From Streptomyces griseus (GTDB lineage: Bacteria > Actinomycetota > Actinomycetes > Streptomycetales > Streptomycetaceae): a stretch of DNA of 64,000 nucleotides. The stretch lies in the NCBI RefSeq assembly GCF_001715295.1, contig NZ_MDKB01000001.1, forward strand, positions 129,345 through 193,344. The letters run 5' to 3'. The translations under genes and the position numbers were made by a program. Below the pieces are notes generated by a model that was not told where the DNA came from, did not search any database, and saw only the letters and a program-made list of their open reading frames with translations. Positions 55,337 to 63,973 of this stretch are shown in pieces; positions within the stretch are counted from its first letter, which is position 1; every line of letters begins with the position of its first letter.

Positions 55337-55816
55337 ATGGACGTGCTGCTGGACCTGCTCAACAGCAGGCCGCTGATCAACGGAGAAGAACAGGACGCGC
55401 TCGCCGACCCGGCCGAGGGCAGACGCTGGGCACGGGAGCACGGCGGCGACGGCAGCCTCGCGGAACTGACGCTGCTGCGCGAGGCGCGGGACGCCCTGCG
55501 GGACGTGGTGCACGGAAAGAGTTCGCCCGCCGCGTTGGGCCCGCTACTCGAAGGGGTCCATCGGACTCCTGAGATCACCGCGGACGGCCTTCGATGGACA
55601 GTCGTGACTCCCCCGCATGCCCGGCTGGCCGTGGAGACGGTCCTCGCCTGGGCCGCCACCGAGCACGACATGCCTGGCCGACTGCGCCCTTGCGCCAACG
55701 ACGCCTGCCAGTTGTTCCTGCTCGACCGTAGCCGCGCCAACCGCGCCCGCTGGTGCTCGATGGCCGTCTGCGGTAACCGCGAGAAGGCACGTCGCCACTA
55801 CGAACGCACCCGCTGA
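55337..55816 (+). CDS. CGNR zinc-finger (ABATE-domain) transcription regulator
   Basis: 159 aa. N-terminal ABATE domain (LLDLLNSRPLINGEEQDALA, LREARDALRDVV) and C-terminal CGNR finger: CANDACQLFLLDRSRANRAR, WCSMAVCGNREKARRHYER. Start at MDVLL; an upstream extension has no ribosome site. Likely an autoregulated repressor of the divergent hydrolase. Confidence 0.85.
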   Translation: MDVLLDLLNSRPLINGEEQDALADPAEGRRWAREHGGDGSLAELTLLREARDALRDVVHGKSSPAALGPLLEGVHRTPEITADGLRWTVVTPPHARLAVETVLAWAATEHDMPGRLRPCANDACQLFLLDRSRANRARWCSMAVCGNREKARRHYERTR

Positions 55817-55994
55817 CTCGACTCCAAGGGCCCGGCGGAAACCGACCGGGAAACCCTGCCGAGCAGCCGGGGAGGCGGCGAGGAGTGGTGTCTTTCCCGG
55901 CGGGCGGCCCGATAAAGGCCGGAGAGCCCGGGGCCGAAGGTGACCGGCCGGCCCGTGGGTCCGCGACGGCGGCCTGCCTGGAGTCGCGGTGGAT

Positions 55995-56290
55995 CGGGAA
56001 CACGTCGCGCAGGGTGACCGGGAGGCCGGCGATGTCGGCCTCGTCGCGGCGGTAGTAGGTCCACTTGCTCCGTCGGATGGCGATCACCAGCCCCGCCTGC
56101 CGCAGCATCGCGAGGTGCTGCGAGGTGGCGGACTGCCCAAGCCCTGCACGCCGCTGGATGCCGGTCACGCAGACGCCGATATCGATGTCCTCGGGCTCCT
56201 GGCCGGGGAAGCTCATCGGCTCCTGAGCCACACCAACACCTGACGGCGGGCAGGGTTGGACAGGGCCCGGAACACCGCCTCCGAAATGCG
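55995..56290 (-). pseudogene. Frameshifted ArsR-family regulator
   Basis: SEAVFRALSNPARRQVLVWL is followed by a stop in its frame; one base over, PMSFPGQEPEDIDIGVCVTG and GLGQSATSQHLAMLRQAGLV continue the ArsR winged helix, then RRSKWTYYRRDE. A one-base loss near 56222 explains both. The C-terminus reads on into unrelated sequence. Confidence 0.65.
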
Positions 56291-56640
56291 CACTGACGAG
56301 ATTCCGGCTATCGCCCGCACCGTCAACGGTGCCGAGGACAGCGCGCGTGACATGGGACTTCCGGTGTCAGCCATCGAGCGACCCCCGGACGAACGTGTTC
56401 GGAGCCGAGTTGTATCCCACGCTGGACGAGCAGGCGGCGGCACGGCTGCACTCAGTTGCCCGCAATCACGCGCTGATCGATGGCAACAAGCGCACTGCCT
56501 GGCTCGCCATGCGTGTCTTCCAGCGGTTCGACGGAGTCGGTGCAGGCGCCGTTCCGTCGCCCGCCGCCATCGCCGGCCCCTTTGTCGAGGAAGTTGCGCA
56601 GAACGACGTCGATGTACCGGTCATCGCCAAGTGCCTGCCT
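56290..56640 (+). pseudogene. Broken second Doc toxin gene
   Basis: Starts TDEIPAIARTVNGAEDSARD and MGLPVSAIERP, then needs a frameshift to continue as RTNVFGAELYPTLDEQAAAR and HALIDGNKRTAWLAMRVFQR, VIAKCLP. It parallels the intact toxin at 51971-52363 over almost its whole length. It lacks the first residues; no antitoxin accompanies it. Unlike the intact gene it retains the Arg in GNKRTA. Confidence 0.75.
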
Positions 56641-56710
56641 CAGAGGTCGTTGCGTTTGGCGTCATGCGTGGTGGGCTGTTCGGCCACCAGTGGCGTGGGA
56701 GACCTGTACT

Positions 56711-57088
56711 TCAGCCCGGCAGGCAGGAGCGAAATCGGCGAAGCAGTTCACGGGCGGCAGGGCTCTCCGCGTCGAAGGTCTGGCCTTGTTGTTCGATGGG
56801 AAGGTCCGGCCCCCAGACGCGGGCACCGTGGCAGCGGAAGCAGAAGGCGATCTCGAAGAGCTGATCGGTGGAGTTGTGCGCCCGGATTCCCCAGCCGGGG
56901 AGGAAGCAGCGGTACAACTCACTGCCAGGTAGCTCGGCGATCAGGGACAGAGCCTGCTGTGCCTGGTCTCCCTCCCAGATCTCGGCGGTCTCGCCGTCCA
57001 GGTCCCCCGAGCTGATGTGCCTGGCGGGATCGGTGATGCGGACGACCTCGATGAGCTCGGTCTTCCCGTGGGTCAGCGGCAGCAGCAT
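56711..57088 (-). CDS. Hypothetical protein, 125 aa
   Basis: MLLPLTHGKTELIEVVRITD ... LRRFRSCLPG. It has globular-looking sequence: GWGIRAHNSTDQLFEIAFCF and RCHGARVWGPDLPIEQQG with several conserved-looking Trp and Cys residues. Family not recognised. A GGAGAGTCTGGGGG leader precedes the ATG. It lies between the Doc remnant and a broken IS5 transposase. Confidence 0.55.
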   Translation of the reverse strand: MLLPLTHGKTELIEVVRITDPARHISSGDLDGETAEIWEGDQAQQALSLIAELPGSELYRCFLPGWGIRAHNSTDQLFEIAFCFRCHGARVWGPDLPIEQQGQTFDAESPAARELLRRFRSCLPG

Positions 57089-57154
57089 GCCCCCAGACTC
57101 TCCGATGGCGACGTCGCTGACCAGGGACGACCGGAGGGCAAGACTTTCGGAGCC

Positions 57155-57963
57155 TCAGGTGGGAAGCCGACGACAGCAGATGAGCGCTGAGGCGATACCG
57201 GCGAAGGCGAGGAAGCGCTCGGGATTTGCGTGTACAGCGCCGGTGCAGGCGGTGGAATCCGCCCAGCCAGCTCACGGTCCGCTCGACCGTCCACCGGTGC
57301 CGTCCCAGTCGGGCCGAGGACGCGACGCCCCTGCGGGCAATGCGCGGGATGATATGGCGAGCTCGGAGCCGTTGCCGCAGGTGGTCGTGGTCGTAGCCCT
57401 TGTCCGCATGGAGCTCGGCGGGCCTACGCCGTCGGGGACCGCAGCGGTATCGGACCGGCGAATCCCGCATACCAGGGCTTCAAGTCCCAGGCTGTCGTCG
57501 GTGTTGGCGGCGGAGATCCCGTTCGAGAGAGGCAGACCGGATCGTTCTGTGACCAAGTGGATCTCCGAGCCTTTCGTGCCTCGGTCCACAGGATTCGGGC
57601 CTGTCAGGTCCCGGTCCCTGCTTTCATCGCCTGCATGTTCACCGAGTCGATCGCGCACCGCGACCGGTCCAGCTCGCCGTTGGCGCCGAGCTCGTCCAGC
57701 ACTAGGCGGTGGAGTTCGGCCCGTACGCGCGCCTGGATCCACTCGGTGAAGCGCCGGTATACCGTTGACCACAACGGCCCGAACGCTTCCGGGGTCCGCC
57801 GCCAGGTCCAGCCTGAGGAGACCACGAACAGAATGGCGGCCAGAGCCTCCCGGTCTCCGTAGCGTCCCCTTCCGCCGCCTTGTGGCCGCACCGGTGCCAC
57901 GGGCACCACCCGCTCGAACGGTTGCCACAGTCCCTCGGGTACGAAGCGTTCCATGGTCGTCAC
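57155..57963 (-). pseudogene. IS5-family transposase, split by frameshifts
   Basis: Three segments in different frames: an intact N-terminal ORF 57604-57963 (119 aa, LWQPFERVVPVAPVRPQGGG, FVVSSGWTWRRTPEAFGPLW, first catalytic Asp in CAIDSVNMQAMKAGTGT); a middle part (DLTGPNPVDRGTKGSEIHLV); and a C-terminal part with LHADKGYDHDHLRQRLRARH (second Asp) and HRWTVERTVSWLGGFHRLHR (catalytic Glu). One shift may be the programmed -1 frameshift of this family, but the second implies decay. Confidence 0.75.
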
Positions 57964-58038
57964 GTCCGCACACCACCGATGACCCCAACTGCAACGACGT
58001 TTCAGAGGTCGTTGTGCTCTTGGTCAGTTGTCCTGCCG

Positions 58039-58575
58039 TCACCCGAGCAATCGGCCCTGCTGCTGCTTCAAGCTCGCGAACCCGTGCCGCGCGTATGCGG
58101 CTATCCCCTCACTGGGGAAGGGCACCACTGACAGGTGCTCGTCATAGTTTCCCTGCTCCCACCGGGCGGCTGTGATCTCGTATCCGGACACGTGTGCACA
58201 CAGCTGAAGCAAGATCGGCGGCATCTCTGGTTCGCTCAGGAGGTCGGCGCGTTTGATGACGAGGTCGCGCATCGCCTGAATGTTCGGGAGGAAAACGGTC
58301 TTCACCCACAAGCGCCACTCGGCAAGTTCCTCCTCGGAAGGAGCTGTCTCGTGCACGAAGGGGGACCTGCCGTCAGGACGAGCGTTGCGCTCCATGAACG
58401 CGCTGAAGATGCGGCTGTTGGCTTCAGTGAGGGCGAACAGCGGTCCGTAGAAATCGCTGAGCTGCCGATTCAAGCGAGCGAGGCGTTCTTGACGCTGCGA
58501 CAGGCGCAAGCCGTTCAGGTAGGTGGCTACATAGCCGGCGAACGCCAGCGCGATGGTTACGACGACGGTGATCAC
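58039..58575 (-). CDS. Hypothetical membrane-anchored protein
   Basis: 178 aa from GTG at 58575. An N-terminal transmembrane helix (VITVVVTIALAFAGYVATYL) is followed by a helical cytoplasmic part: NGLRLSQRQERLARLNRQLS, DFYGPLFALTEANSRIFSAF, WRLWVKTVFLPNIQAMRDLV. The frame is open upstream into the MITE at 58590, so translation could begin inside it (to 58764). No family recognised. Confidence 0.6.
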   Translation of the reverse strand: MITVVVTIALAFAGYVATYLNGLRLSQRQERLARLNRQLSDFYGPLFALTEANSRIFSAFMERNARPDGRSPFVHETAPSEEELAEWRLWVKTVFLPNIQAMRDLVIKRADLLSEPEMPPILLQLCAHVSGYEITAARWEQGNYDEHLSVVPFPSEGIAAYARHGFASLKQQQGRLLG

Positions 58576-58589
58576 GGGAGACGATGCTA

Positions 58590-58751
58590 AGGGCTGTCCC
58601 GCAATTCCCGGCGGGTGCGCGACGACAGCTACGGCACCTCGCCGCGTCGTCGGGAGGTCCCCATACATCCGGTATGCGGACGTCCCTCCGCCTTGCGATG
58701 CACCGTATCTGACGCCGCACGCTGATCCACCGGGAATTGCGGGACAGCCCT
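58590..58751. mobile_element. MITE, 162 bp with perfect 22-bp terminal inverted repeats
   Basis: Terminal repeats at 58590-58611 (AGGGCTGTCCCGCAATTCCC...) and 58730-58751 are exact inverses. Flanking TA at 58588-58589 and 58752-58753 is the likely target duplication, as for IS630/IS5-type elements. No coding capacity. An internal palindrome (CATAC...GTATG) is present. A related element lies at the window's right end. Confidence 0.75.
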
Positions 58752-58773
58752 TAGTGAGCATCACGCCCTTTGG

Positions 58774-58905
58774 TCAGCCTGCAACACAGCAGATCAGGGT
58801 CGCTGCGATCCCGGCTGAGGCGGGGGAGCGCCCGGCCTTGCGTTCGTATCGGCGGTGGAGTCGACGGCAGCCGGCGAGCCAGGAGACCGTCCGTTCAACC
58901 GAGTG
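58774..58905 (-). pseudogene. C-terminal fragment of an IS5-family transposase
   Basis: Reads VERTVSWLAGCRRLHRRYER then KAGRSPASAGIAATLICCVA with a stop, the typical end of these transposases (catalytic Glu in VERTVSWL). It begins 22 bases from the MITE, and everything upstream is lost. Confidence 0.65.
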
Positions 58906-58920
58906 GTATGCGTGCCCGTT

Positions 58921-58960
58921 CCGGCCCCGCCCACCCCGCCTCCGGGGTGGGCGGGGCCGG
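58921..58960. terminator. Hairpin terminator
   Basis: Perfect 18-bp stem (58921-58938 with 58943-58960) and 4-base loop, about 80 bases downstream of the FAD oxidoreductase stop on the minus strand. Confidence 0.8.
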
Positions 58961-59039
58961 ACCGTGGTCAGGCGGGCGACGCCGCGTTGTGGACCGTGAA
59001 GACGCTTCCGACGGTCGAAGTGACGACATCGCCCACGCC

Positions 59040-60476
59040 TCACAGGGGTGTGGAGCCGGCGTCGGTGGTCCCGAGGGGGAGCGGCGTGGCGGCGAAGACG
59101 GAGTCCGGGTCGACCGCGGACTTCACGGCGAGCAGGCGTGCGGTGTTCGGCCCGTAGGCGTGCGCGGCCTGGTCGGGAGTCTCCGGTCCCAGGAAGTTCA
59201 CGTAGCCGCCCGGCAACGAGAACGGCTCGAGCGCCGTGTGAAGCTCTTCCAGCCATCGCAGATGGGGCGAGCCACCGTCGCCGCGTCGTACGGGGTCGTT
59301 GCTCCCGCGGCTCTCCCACAGGGATATCAGCTCGACCATCAGGTGCGGTTCGCGCCGGCCGAAAGCCGTCGAGTCGAGAGGTGGACGCGTGGCGGCGCCG
59401 TGGAACTGGTGCCACACGATGGCGGAGAACGGCGAGGTGAACTCCTGGGCCGCTCGGTCCAGGACGGTCGCGAGGGAGCCGGAGACGCTCCGGACGGTCC
59501 GCGTGCGGATCGCGCCCATCCGCCCGGGTGGGAACATGGCGTCCGTCGCGGCCAGCGTCGCCGATCGGGCGACAGGTCCCAGTTCGGCGAGCACGGGTGT
59601 ACCGAGTCCGGCCAGGGCGCGCACCGGCCCGTTCTCGGCGTTCCCCACCTCGAGATCCCCCGACCAGGTCGGCGCGACGTAGACCGTCGGTTCGCCGTCC
59701 GGGCCGGGAAGGAACCCGACGTCCACCGTCAGCTCGTCCGGGCAGTCCTGGAGTATCTGCCCGAGGTCGGTGAGGACGTCGGCGCTCCGGGCGATCGGGT
59801 ACAGGATGGTCCCCGACAGCACCATGGGCACGGGGTGCAGCCGGATCCGTGCCGAGGTCACGACACCGAAGTTGCCGCCGCCGCCGCGCAACGCCCAGAA
59901 GAGGTCGGGATGATGGTCGGCGTCGGTGGTCACCCGTGAGCCGTCGGCCAGGACGACTTCGGCGCCGAGCAGGTTGTCGGCCGCGAGCCCGAACTGCCCG
60001 AGCAGGGGGCCGTATCCGCCGCCGAGGGTGAGGCCGACCATTCCGACGGAGCCCGCTGTTCCGGTGACGGCCGTCAGGCCCACCCGCTCGGCGGCCGACA
60101 CGACGTCGGACGAGAGGGCCCCGCCCCCCACGGTGGCGCACCGGTTGTCGCTGTCGATCCGGACGTCCCGCATGTCGGTCAGATCGACGACCAGCCCCCC
60201 GGGACGGAACGCCCGGCCCCAGAAGTCGTGACCCCCGCCGCGCACGGAGAGCGGTACCTCGTGGTTGCGGGACGCGCGTACTGCGGCCTGCACGTCGGCG
60301 GTGGTCGCGCACCGTACGACGACGGAGGGGCGGATATCCACCGCCGCGTTGAACAGCGTCGAGGCTTGTGCGTACTCCGGGCCGTCGGCGAGCACACGGC
60401 CCGCCGGGACATGGGACCGCAGCTCGTGCAGCAGGGCAGGGCTGACTGCGACGTGGGCATCCGTAGGGGACTGCAT
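59040..60476 (-). CDS. FAD-binding oxidoreductase (BBE-like)
   Basis: 478 aa. FAD_binding_4 domain: PSVVVRCATTADVQAAVRAS, SVRGGGHDFWGRAFRPGGLV (His likely carries covalent FAD), GTAGSVGMVGLTLGGGYGPL and FWALRGGGGNFGVVTSA; C-terminal BBE domain ends in ARLLAVKSAVDPDSVF. ATG at 60476 has AGGAG 5 bases upstream; GTG 60482 is an alternative. The family includes berberine-bridge-like enzymes that tailor natural products. Follows the acyltransferase gene on the same strand, separated by a terminator-like hairpin. Confidence 0.85.
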   Translation of the reverse strand: MQSPTDAHVAVSPALLHELRSHVPAGRVLADGPEYAQASTLFNAAVDIRPSVVVRCATTADVQAAVRASRNHEVPLSVRGGGHDFWGRAFRPGGLVVDLTDMRDVRIDSDNRCATVGGGALSSDVVSAAERVGLTAVTGTAGSVGMVGLTLGGGYGPLLGQFGLAADNLLGAEVVLADGSRVTTDADHHPDLFWALRGGGGNFGVVTSARIRLHPVPMVLSGTILYPIARSADVLTDLGQILQDCPDELTVDVGFLPGPDGEPTVYVAPTWSGDLEVGNAENGPVRALAGLGTPVLAELGPVARSATLAATDAMFPPGRMGAIRTRTVRSVSGSLATVLDRAAQEFTSPFSAIVWHQFHGAATRPPLDSTAFGRREPHLMVELISLWESRGSNDPVRRGDGGSPHLRWLEELHTALEPFSLPGGYVNFLGPETPDQAAHAYGPNTARLLAVKSAVDPDSVFAATPLPLGTTDAGSTPL

Positions 60477-60575
60477 GGTCACTCCTGTATGTCGCTCATC
60501 GGCTGCGGCCGTCGAAGGCGCAGCGTGGATCGGAAGACCTGACGGTCAGTGAAGTTCGGTTGTGATCCGCCCCGG

Positions 60576-60624
60576 CCGGCGGATGCGTTCCCGAACGCCG
60601 GACGGTCGGGAACGCATCCGCCGG
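60576..60624. terminator. Hairpin terminator
   Basis: Perfect 19-bp stem (60576-60594 with 60606-60624) and 11-base loop, 24 bases downstream of the acyltransferase stop. It lies between two genes of the same strand, so it may separate two transcripts. Confidence 0.75.
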
Positions 60625-60647
60625 GGGAGTTCGGTGTCCTGAACCGA

Positions 60648-61898
60648 TCAGGACACCGACGAGTCGGGATCGACGCACTGCTGGGCGAGCACGGTTGCCA
60701 TGTCGGGCAGCAGAACGGCCAGGGGACCGTGGGTCAGTTCCGTCATCCGCAGGCGTCCGCCGAAGGTGGTGACACCGAGGACGTGTTCACCGCGCAGTTG
60801 AGTGGTCTGCGCCGGCCCCCACAGAGCGGTGAGACCGGTGCCGTCGTGCGCCGGCGCCTCCACCACCCCGAGATTGGTGATCTGGATGTCGGCGGCGGTG
60901 GCAACGGTCATCATCGCCTCGGCCTCTTCGGGGGTGCGCGGTGTCTGTTGGTCCAGCGCCTCCGAACCGGCCTTGAGTACCTGCGGTGCGCGCAGGCGTC
61001 CCAGAGCCTGGTGATGGTGCCGGGCCAGTTCCCAGAAATCGCCGGCCTGGGACATCTCGCTCGCGGTGCGCGCTCCCGCGAACCGGTTGGCGACAGCGTC
61101 GGGCAGGTCTACGGCACGGCGCAGGTCGATCGGGCTCAGCACCCTCACCCGGGTGCGGCCCGCGCGGTGGAAGACCGTGCAGGCGGCAGCGCACAGCGCG
61201 GCGTGCACGGACACGCCGTTCGAGCGGCAGCGGGTCACGAGCCGTGCGGTCGTCCCGCGTTGCAGGGCCAAGGAGGAAACGTGCGGTGCCCGTCCCGAGA
61301 ACTGTGTCAGCTCGCCGGGTGCGTTCATCAGCTCGTCCTGAGGTGGCCCCACGGGAGGCGTCGCAGTATCGAGAGTGCGCAGAAGAGTCTCCTGGGAGGG
61401 CGGCACATCCCAATCCGAGGTGGGTTCGCCGCCGTCCTCGTCGGCGTCGAGGGCGGTGACAAGATCCGTCAGCACCTGCATGCCGCCGATCCCGTCGGTG
61501 ATCTGGTGAGCGAAGGTCAGCACGATGACGCTGTCCGCCTCCGAGGGAATGAGTACGGACCGCATGAGCGGGCCGGGCTCCACCGGGAGGGGGCGCGTCT
61601 GCTCACCGGCGACGACCGCCTGCCAGGGAGTTCCCTCGGCGACGGTTTCGACCCTGACCGGCCCCTCCGCCCAGCGGTACCGGGCCAAGGGAGGCCGGCG
61701 GTCGACCGACACGCGAAGCAACGGGTGCCGTGCCTGCACACCCCGCAGTGCCCGCGCCAGAGTCTGCTCGGAGACCTTCCGGTCGATCTCGGCGACCAGG
61801 GAGAACTGGACGGGGTTGCGGTGCATGTAGAGGTCGATGGCTCGCTCGAAGGCTCCGAGTTCCCTCACCGTCTCCGCGTGCGCATGGCTGATCGACAT
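60648..61898 (-). CDS. Condensation-domain-type acyltransferase (PapA-like)
   Basis: 416 aa. Chloramphenicol-acetyltransferase-like fold of the condensation/PapA group: LGAFERAIDLYMHRNPVQFS, ARHPLLRVSVDRRPPLARYR, catalytic VLTFAHQITDGIGGMQVL (His and Asp of the HxxxDG motif kept, the first His of HHxxxDG replaced by Ala) and RVRVLSPIDLRRAVDLP. Such enzymes move acyl groups to alcohols or amines of lipids or natural products. Stand-alone, without carrier-protein genes nearby. Confidence 0.78.
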   Translation of the reverse strand: MSISHAHAETVRELGAFERAIDLYMHRNPVQFSLVAEIDRKVSEQTLARALRGVQARHPLLRVSVDRRPPLARYRWAEGPVRVETVAEGTPWQAVVAGEQTRPLPVEPGPLMRSVLIPSEADSVIVLTFAHQITDGIGGMQVLTDLVTALDADEDGGEPTSDWDVPPSQETLLRTLDTATPPVGPPQDELMNAPGELTQFSGRAPHVSSLALQRGTTARLVTRCRSNGVSVHAALCAAACTVFHRAGRTRVRVLSPIDLRRAVDLPDAVANRFAGARTASEMSQAGDFWELARHHHQALGRLRAPQVLKAGSEALDQQTPRTPEEAEAMMTVATAADIQITNLGVVEAPAHDGTGLTALWGPAQTTQLRGEHVLGVTTFGGRLRMTELTHGPLAVLLPDMATVLAQQCVDPDSSVS

Positions 61899-61943
61899 CC
61901 AGGGGTCCTTCCTCTGTTGACGTGACGTGAGGTGACCGTGTCG

Positions 61944-62678
61944 CTACCTGGACGCGTCCTGGTGAGGCGAAAGTTCGGCTTCCTGCTGGGCGATCGCCCC
62001 GGCCGGCCCGCTGTCCACCAGGCGCTTCGACGTGGTGCGGAAGGCCCAGGCGACGACCAGCGCGGCCACCACGGTCAGGGGGGTGCCCATGGCGATCTTG
62101 GCGACGGCGAGCCAGCCGGTGGCGTCGTGGACGTACAGCCACTGTTTCACCGCGAACCGGGATCCGAGGACGAGCGCCGCGGCGAGGGTGGCGATGTCGT
62201 GGGCCCGCAGTACCCGACGGTCCTCGCGCCAGGCGTACGTGCCCCCGTGCAGGAGGTTCCAGGCGACGCCGGTCAGGGGGCGGCGGAAGAGGACGGAACC
62301 GAATGTGGCGACGAAACCGGCGAAGGCCACCCAGATGCCCAGCAGGAAGAAGTCCTTGGCGGAACCGGTGAGCGCGACGATGCCCGCCGCGACCAGAACG
62401 CCGGTCAGACTGCCGGAGGCCACCAGGAGACGTTCGCCCTTCACCATACGGGCCACGGTGAGCACCGCACCGGTGGCGATGGCCGCGATCACGGCCGCCT
62501 TCGTGGAGAGCAAGGCGAGAGCGATCACGAAGACCACGACCGGGACGGTCGAGTAGACGAACCCCGCCGTGCCGCCCATGGATTCGAGTATGGGCGGCTG
62601 CGGGGTGGGAGGCGGCGAACTCCTGTGGCTCCTGCCGTGGGCCGCGGAGGGGGTGTGCTCGCCTTCGGGATGGGACAT
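61944..62678 (-). CDS. DUF3159 family membrane protein (second copy)
   Basis: 244 aa; start MSHPEGEHT with AGGAGAAG upstream. About six hydrophobic helices: VYSTVPVVVFVIALALLSTK, AVIAAIATGAVLTVARMVKG, LVASGSLTGVLVAAGIVALT, AKDFFLLGIWVAFAGFVATF and LTVVAALVVAWAFRT. AKDFFLLG and WREDRRVLRAHDIATLAAAL match DUF3159. It has an extra Pro/Ser-rich N-terminus compared with the copy at 27804, and sits between acyltransferase and GPP34 genes. Confidence 0.75.
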   Translation of the reverse strand: MSHPEGEHTPSAAHGRSHRSSPPPTPQPPILESMGGTAGFVYSTVPVVVFVIALALLSTKAAVIAAIATGAVLTVARMVKGERLLVASGSLTGVLVAAGIVALTGSAKDFFLLGIWVAFAGFVATFGSVLFRRPLTGVAWNLLHGGTYAWREDRRVLRAHDIATLAAALVLGSRFAVKQWLYVHDATGWLAVAKIAMGTPLTVVAALVVAWAFRTTSKRLVDSGPAGAIAQQEAELSPHQDASR

Positions 62679-62749
62679 CGATCTTCTCCTGGTCATGTGC
62701 TGCTGCTTCGGCGTTCCTGGGGCATTTCTCATCGCGGTGACACCGTGGT

Positions 62750-63400
62750 TCAGGCGCTCCAGCCGCCTCCGACGGCCCGGCTCGCGAGGTAGGAGTCGCG
62801 CAGCGCCTTACGCAGTCCGGGGACGAACGCGTCGAACCGGGCCGCATGCGCCTTGAGGCCGGACCTGTGGGTGCGGCGGTCCTCCTTGCTCCACACCGAG
62901 CTCAGCTCCAGCTCCACGGCCAGCACAGCCATGGCCAGTTCGTCCGTCAGGCCCTCGGCCGGAGGACCGGCGAGGACGGTCGCGCGCACCCGCTCCTGGA
63001 GGGCGTCCACCAGCTCCGGGTGGACCACGGTGACCCGGTCGACGGGGACGACCCCCAGCTTCTTCTCGCGCGTGAGGGCGATGTCCCCGGAGGCGAGCAA
63101 CTGGTCGCGCACCGGGGTCTCGGCGGTGTGGGCCTTGTTGTGCAGGAACGCGAGCCACTTCTTGGGCTTGTCCTCAGGCAGGTCGTACCAGACCGCGGCG
63201 GTGAAAGGGTCCTCGGGCGGGTGACCGGGGAGTCGCCGAACCCTGCCCCCGGTGGCGTCCAGCAGGCCCTCGCGGGCCAGCTCGGTCATCGCCCCGGCCC
63301 GTAACAGCTGGCCGCGCCCCTGGATGTTGTCGAGCTGGAACTTCTCCTTCCTGGCGGTGTAACAGAGCAGATACAGCTTCTGGGCGAGAGTCGTGGGCAC
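62750..63400 (-). CDS. GPP34 (GOLPH3/Vps74-type) phosphoprotein
   Basis: 216 aa, helix-rich GPP34 fold: AQKLYLLCYTARKEKFQLDN, LLRAGAMTELAREGLLD, WLAFLHNKAHTAETPVRDQL, GDIALTREKKLGVVPVDRVT. Eukaryotic relatives bind PI4P and glycosyltransferases; actinobacterial members are common and of unknown function. First gene of the leftward group, with about 600 bases of upstream DNA. Confidence 0.82.
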   Translation of the reverse strand: MPTTLAQKLYLLCYTARKEKFQLDNIQGRGQLLRAGAMTELAREGLLDATGGRVRRLPGHPPEDPFTAAVWYDLPEDKPKKWLAFLHNKAHTAETPVRDQLLASGDIALTREKKLGVVPVDRVTVVHPELVDALQERVRATVLAGPPAEGLTDELAMAVLAVELELSSVWSKEDRRTHRSGLKAHAARFDAFVPGLRKALRDSYLASRAVGGGWSA

Positions 63401-63780
63401 GATGGTTTTCCCATAGGTCGGTCGTGGCGGGACGGGGGTTGAAGGTTACGGAAGGAGGCGGTAAGCGCAGCAGGCCGATTTTCCTCACTTTTTGTCCCGC
63501 AGTTCCCCGAAACACCTTTACGTGAAGAGAAGACGCGAAAGTCCGGCGTCCACTCCCTGCCACGCGGTAGTGAGTGAGATATCTCCTGCTGCCGTGTCTT
63601 CCTGCGTGACTACTACCTCCGGTTCGAGCCCTGAAACTGGTGACGTTACGGCACACTTCTGTGCGTCCTGGGGGAGTGGGCATATGGTGACACGGGTGTG
63701 TTTTATGCCCTACTCGGCACACAGGGTCCCGGCCGAATGCGAGCACCTGACTTCTGTTGATCAGACGTGGTTCCGGTCGA
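63401..63780. other. Upstream region of the GPP34 gene, no gene seen
   Basis: About 380 bases, relatively AT-rich, presumably carrying the promoter for the GPP34-DUF3159-acyltransferase group. No supported ORF, hairpin or RNA gene. Confidence 0.45.
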
Positions 63781-63973
63781 AGGGCTGTTCCGCGATTCCC
63801 GGTGGATAAGAGTTGTCCCGCCAATTCCCGGCAAATCAATCGGAACGTCCATACGCATCCAGTATGCGGACGCCCCTCCGCCTTGCGACGCCCCGCATCC
63901 GACGCAGCGTGCTGAGCGCGGCGAGGTGTCGTAGCTGTCGTCGCGCGCCCGCCGGGAATTGCGGGACAGTTCT
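63781..63973. mobile_element. MITE relative with nested, diverged terminal repeats
   Basis: Three copies of the MITE end: AGGGCTGTTCCGCGATTCCC at 63781, AGTTGTCCCGCCAATTCCCG at 63811 and the inverse ending at 63973 (CCGGGAATTGCGGGACAGTT at 63952). The interior shares the CATAC...GTATG palindrome and the GCGACGACAGCTAC-type block with the 58590 element, but the block lies at the opposite end, so the copies are inverted relative to each other. More degenerate than the first element. Confidence 0.6.
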
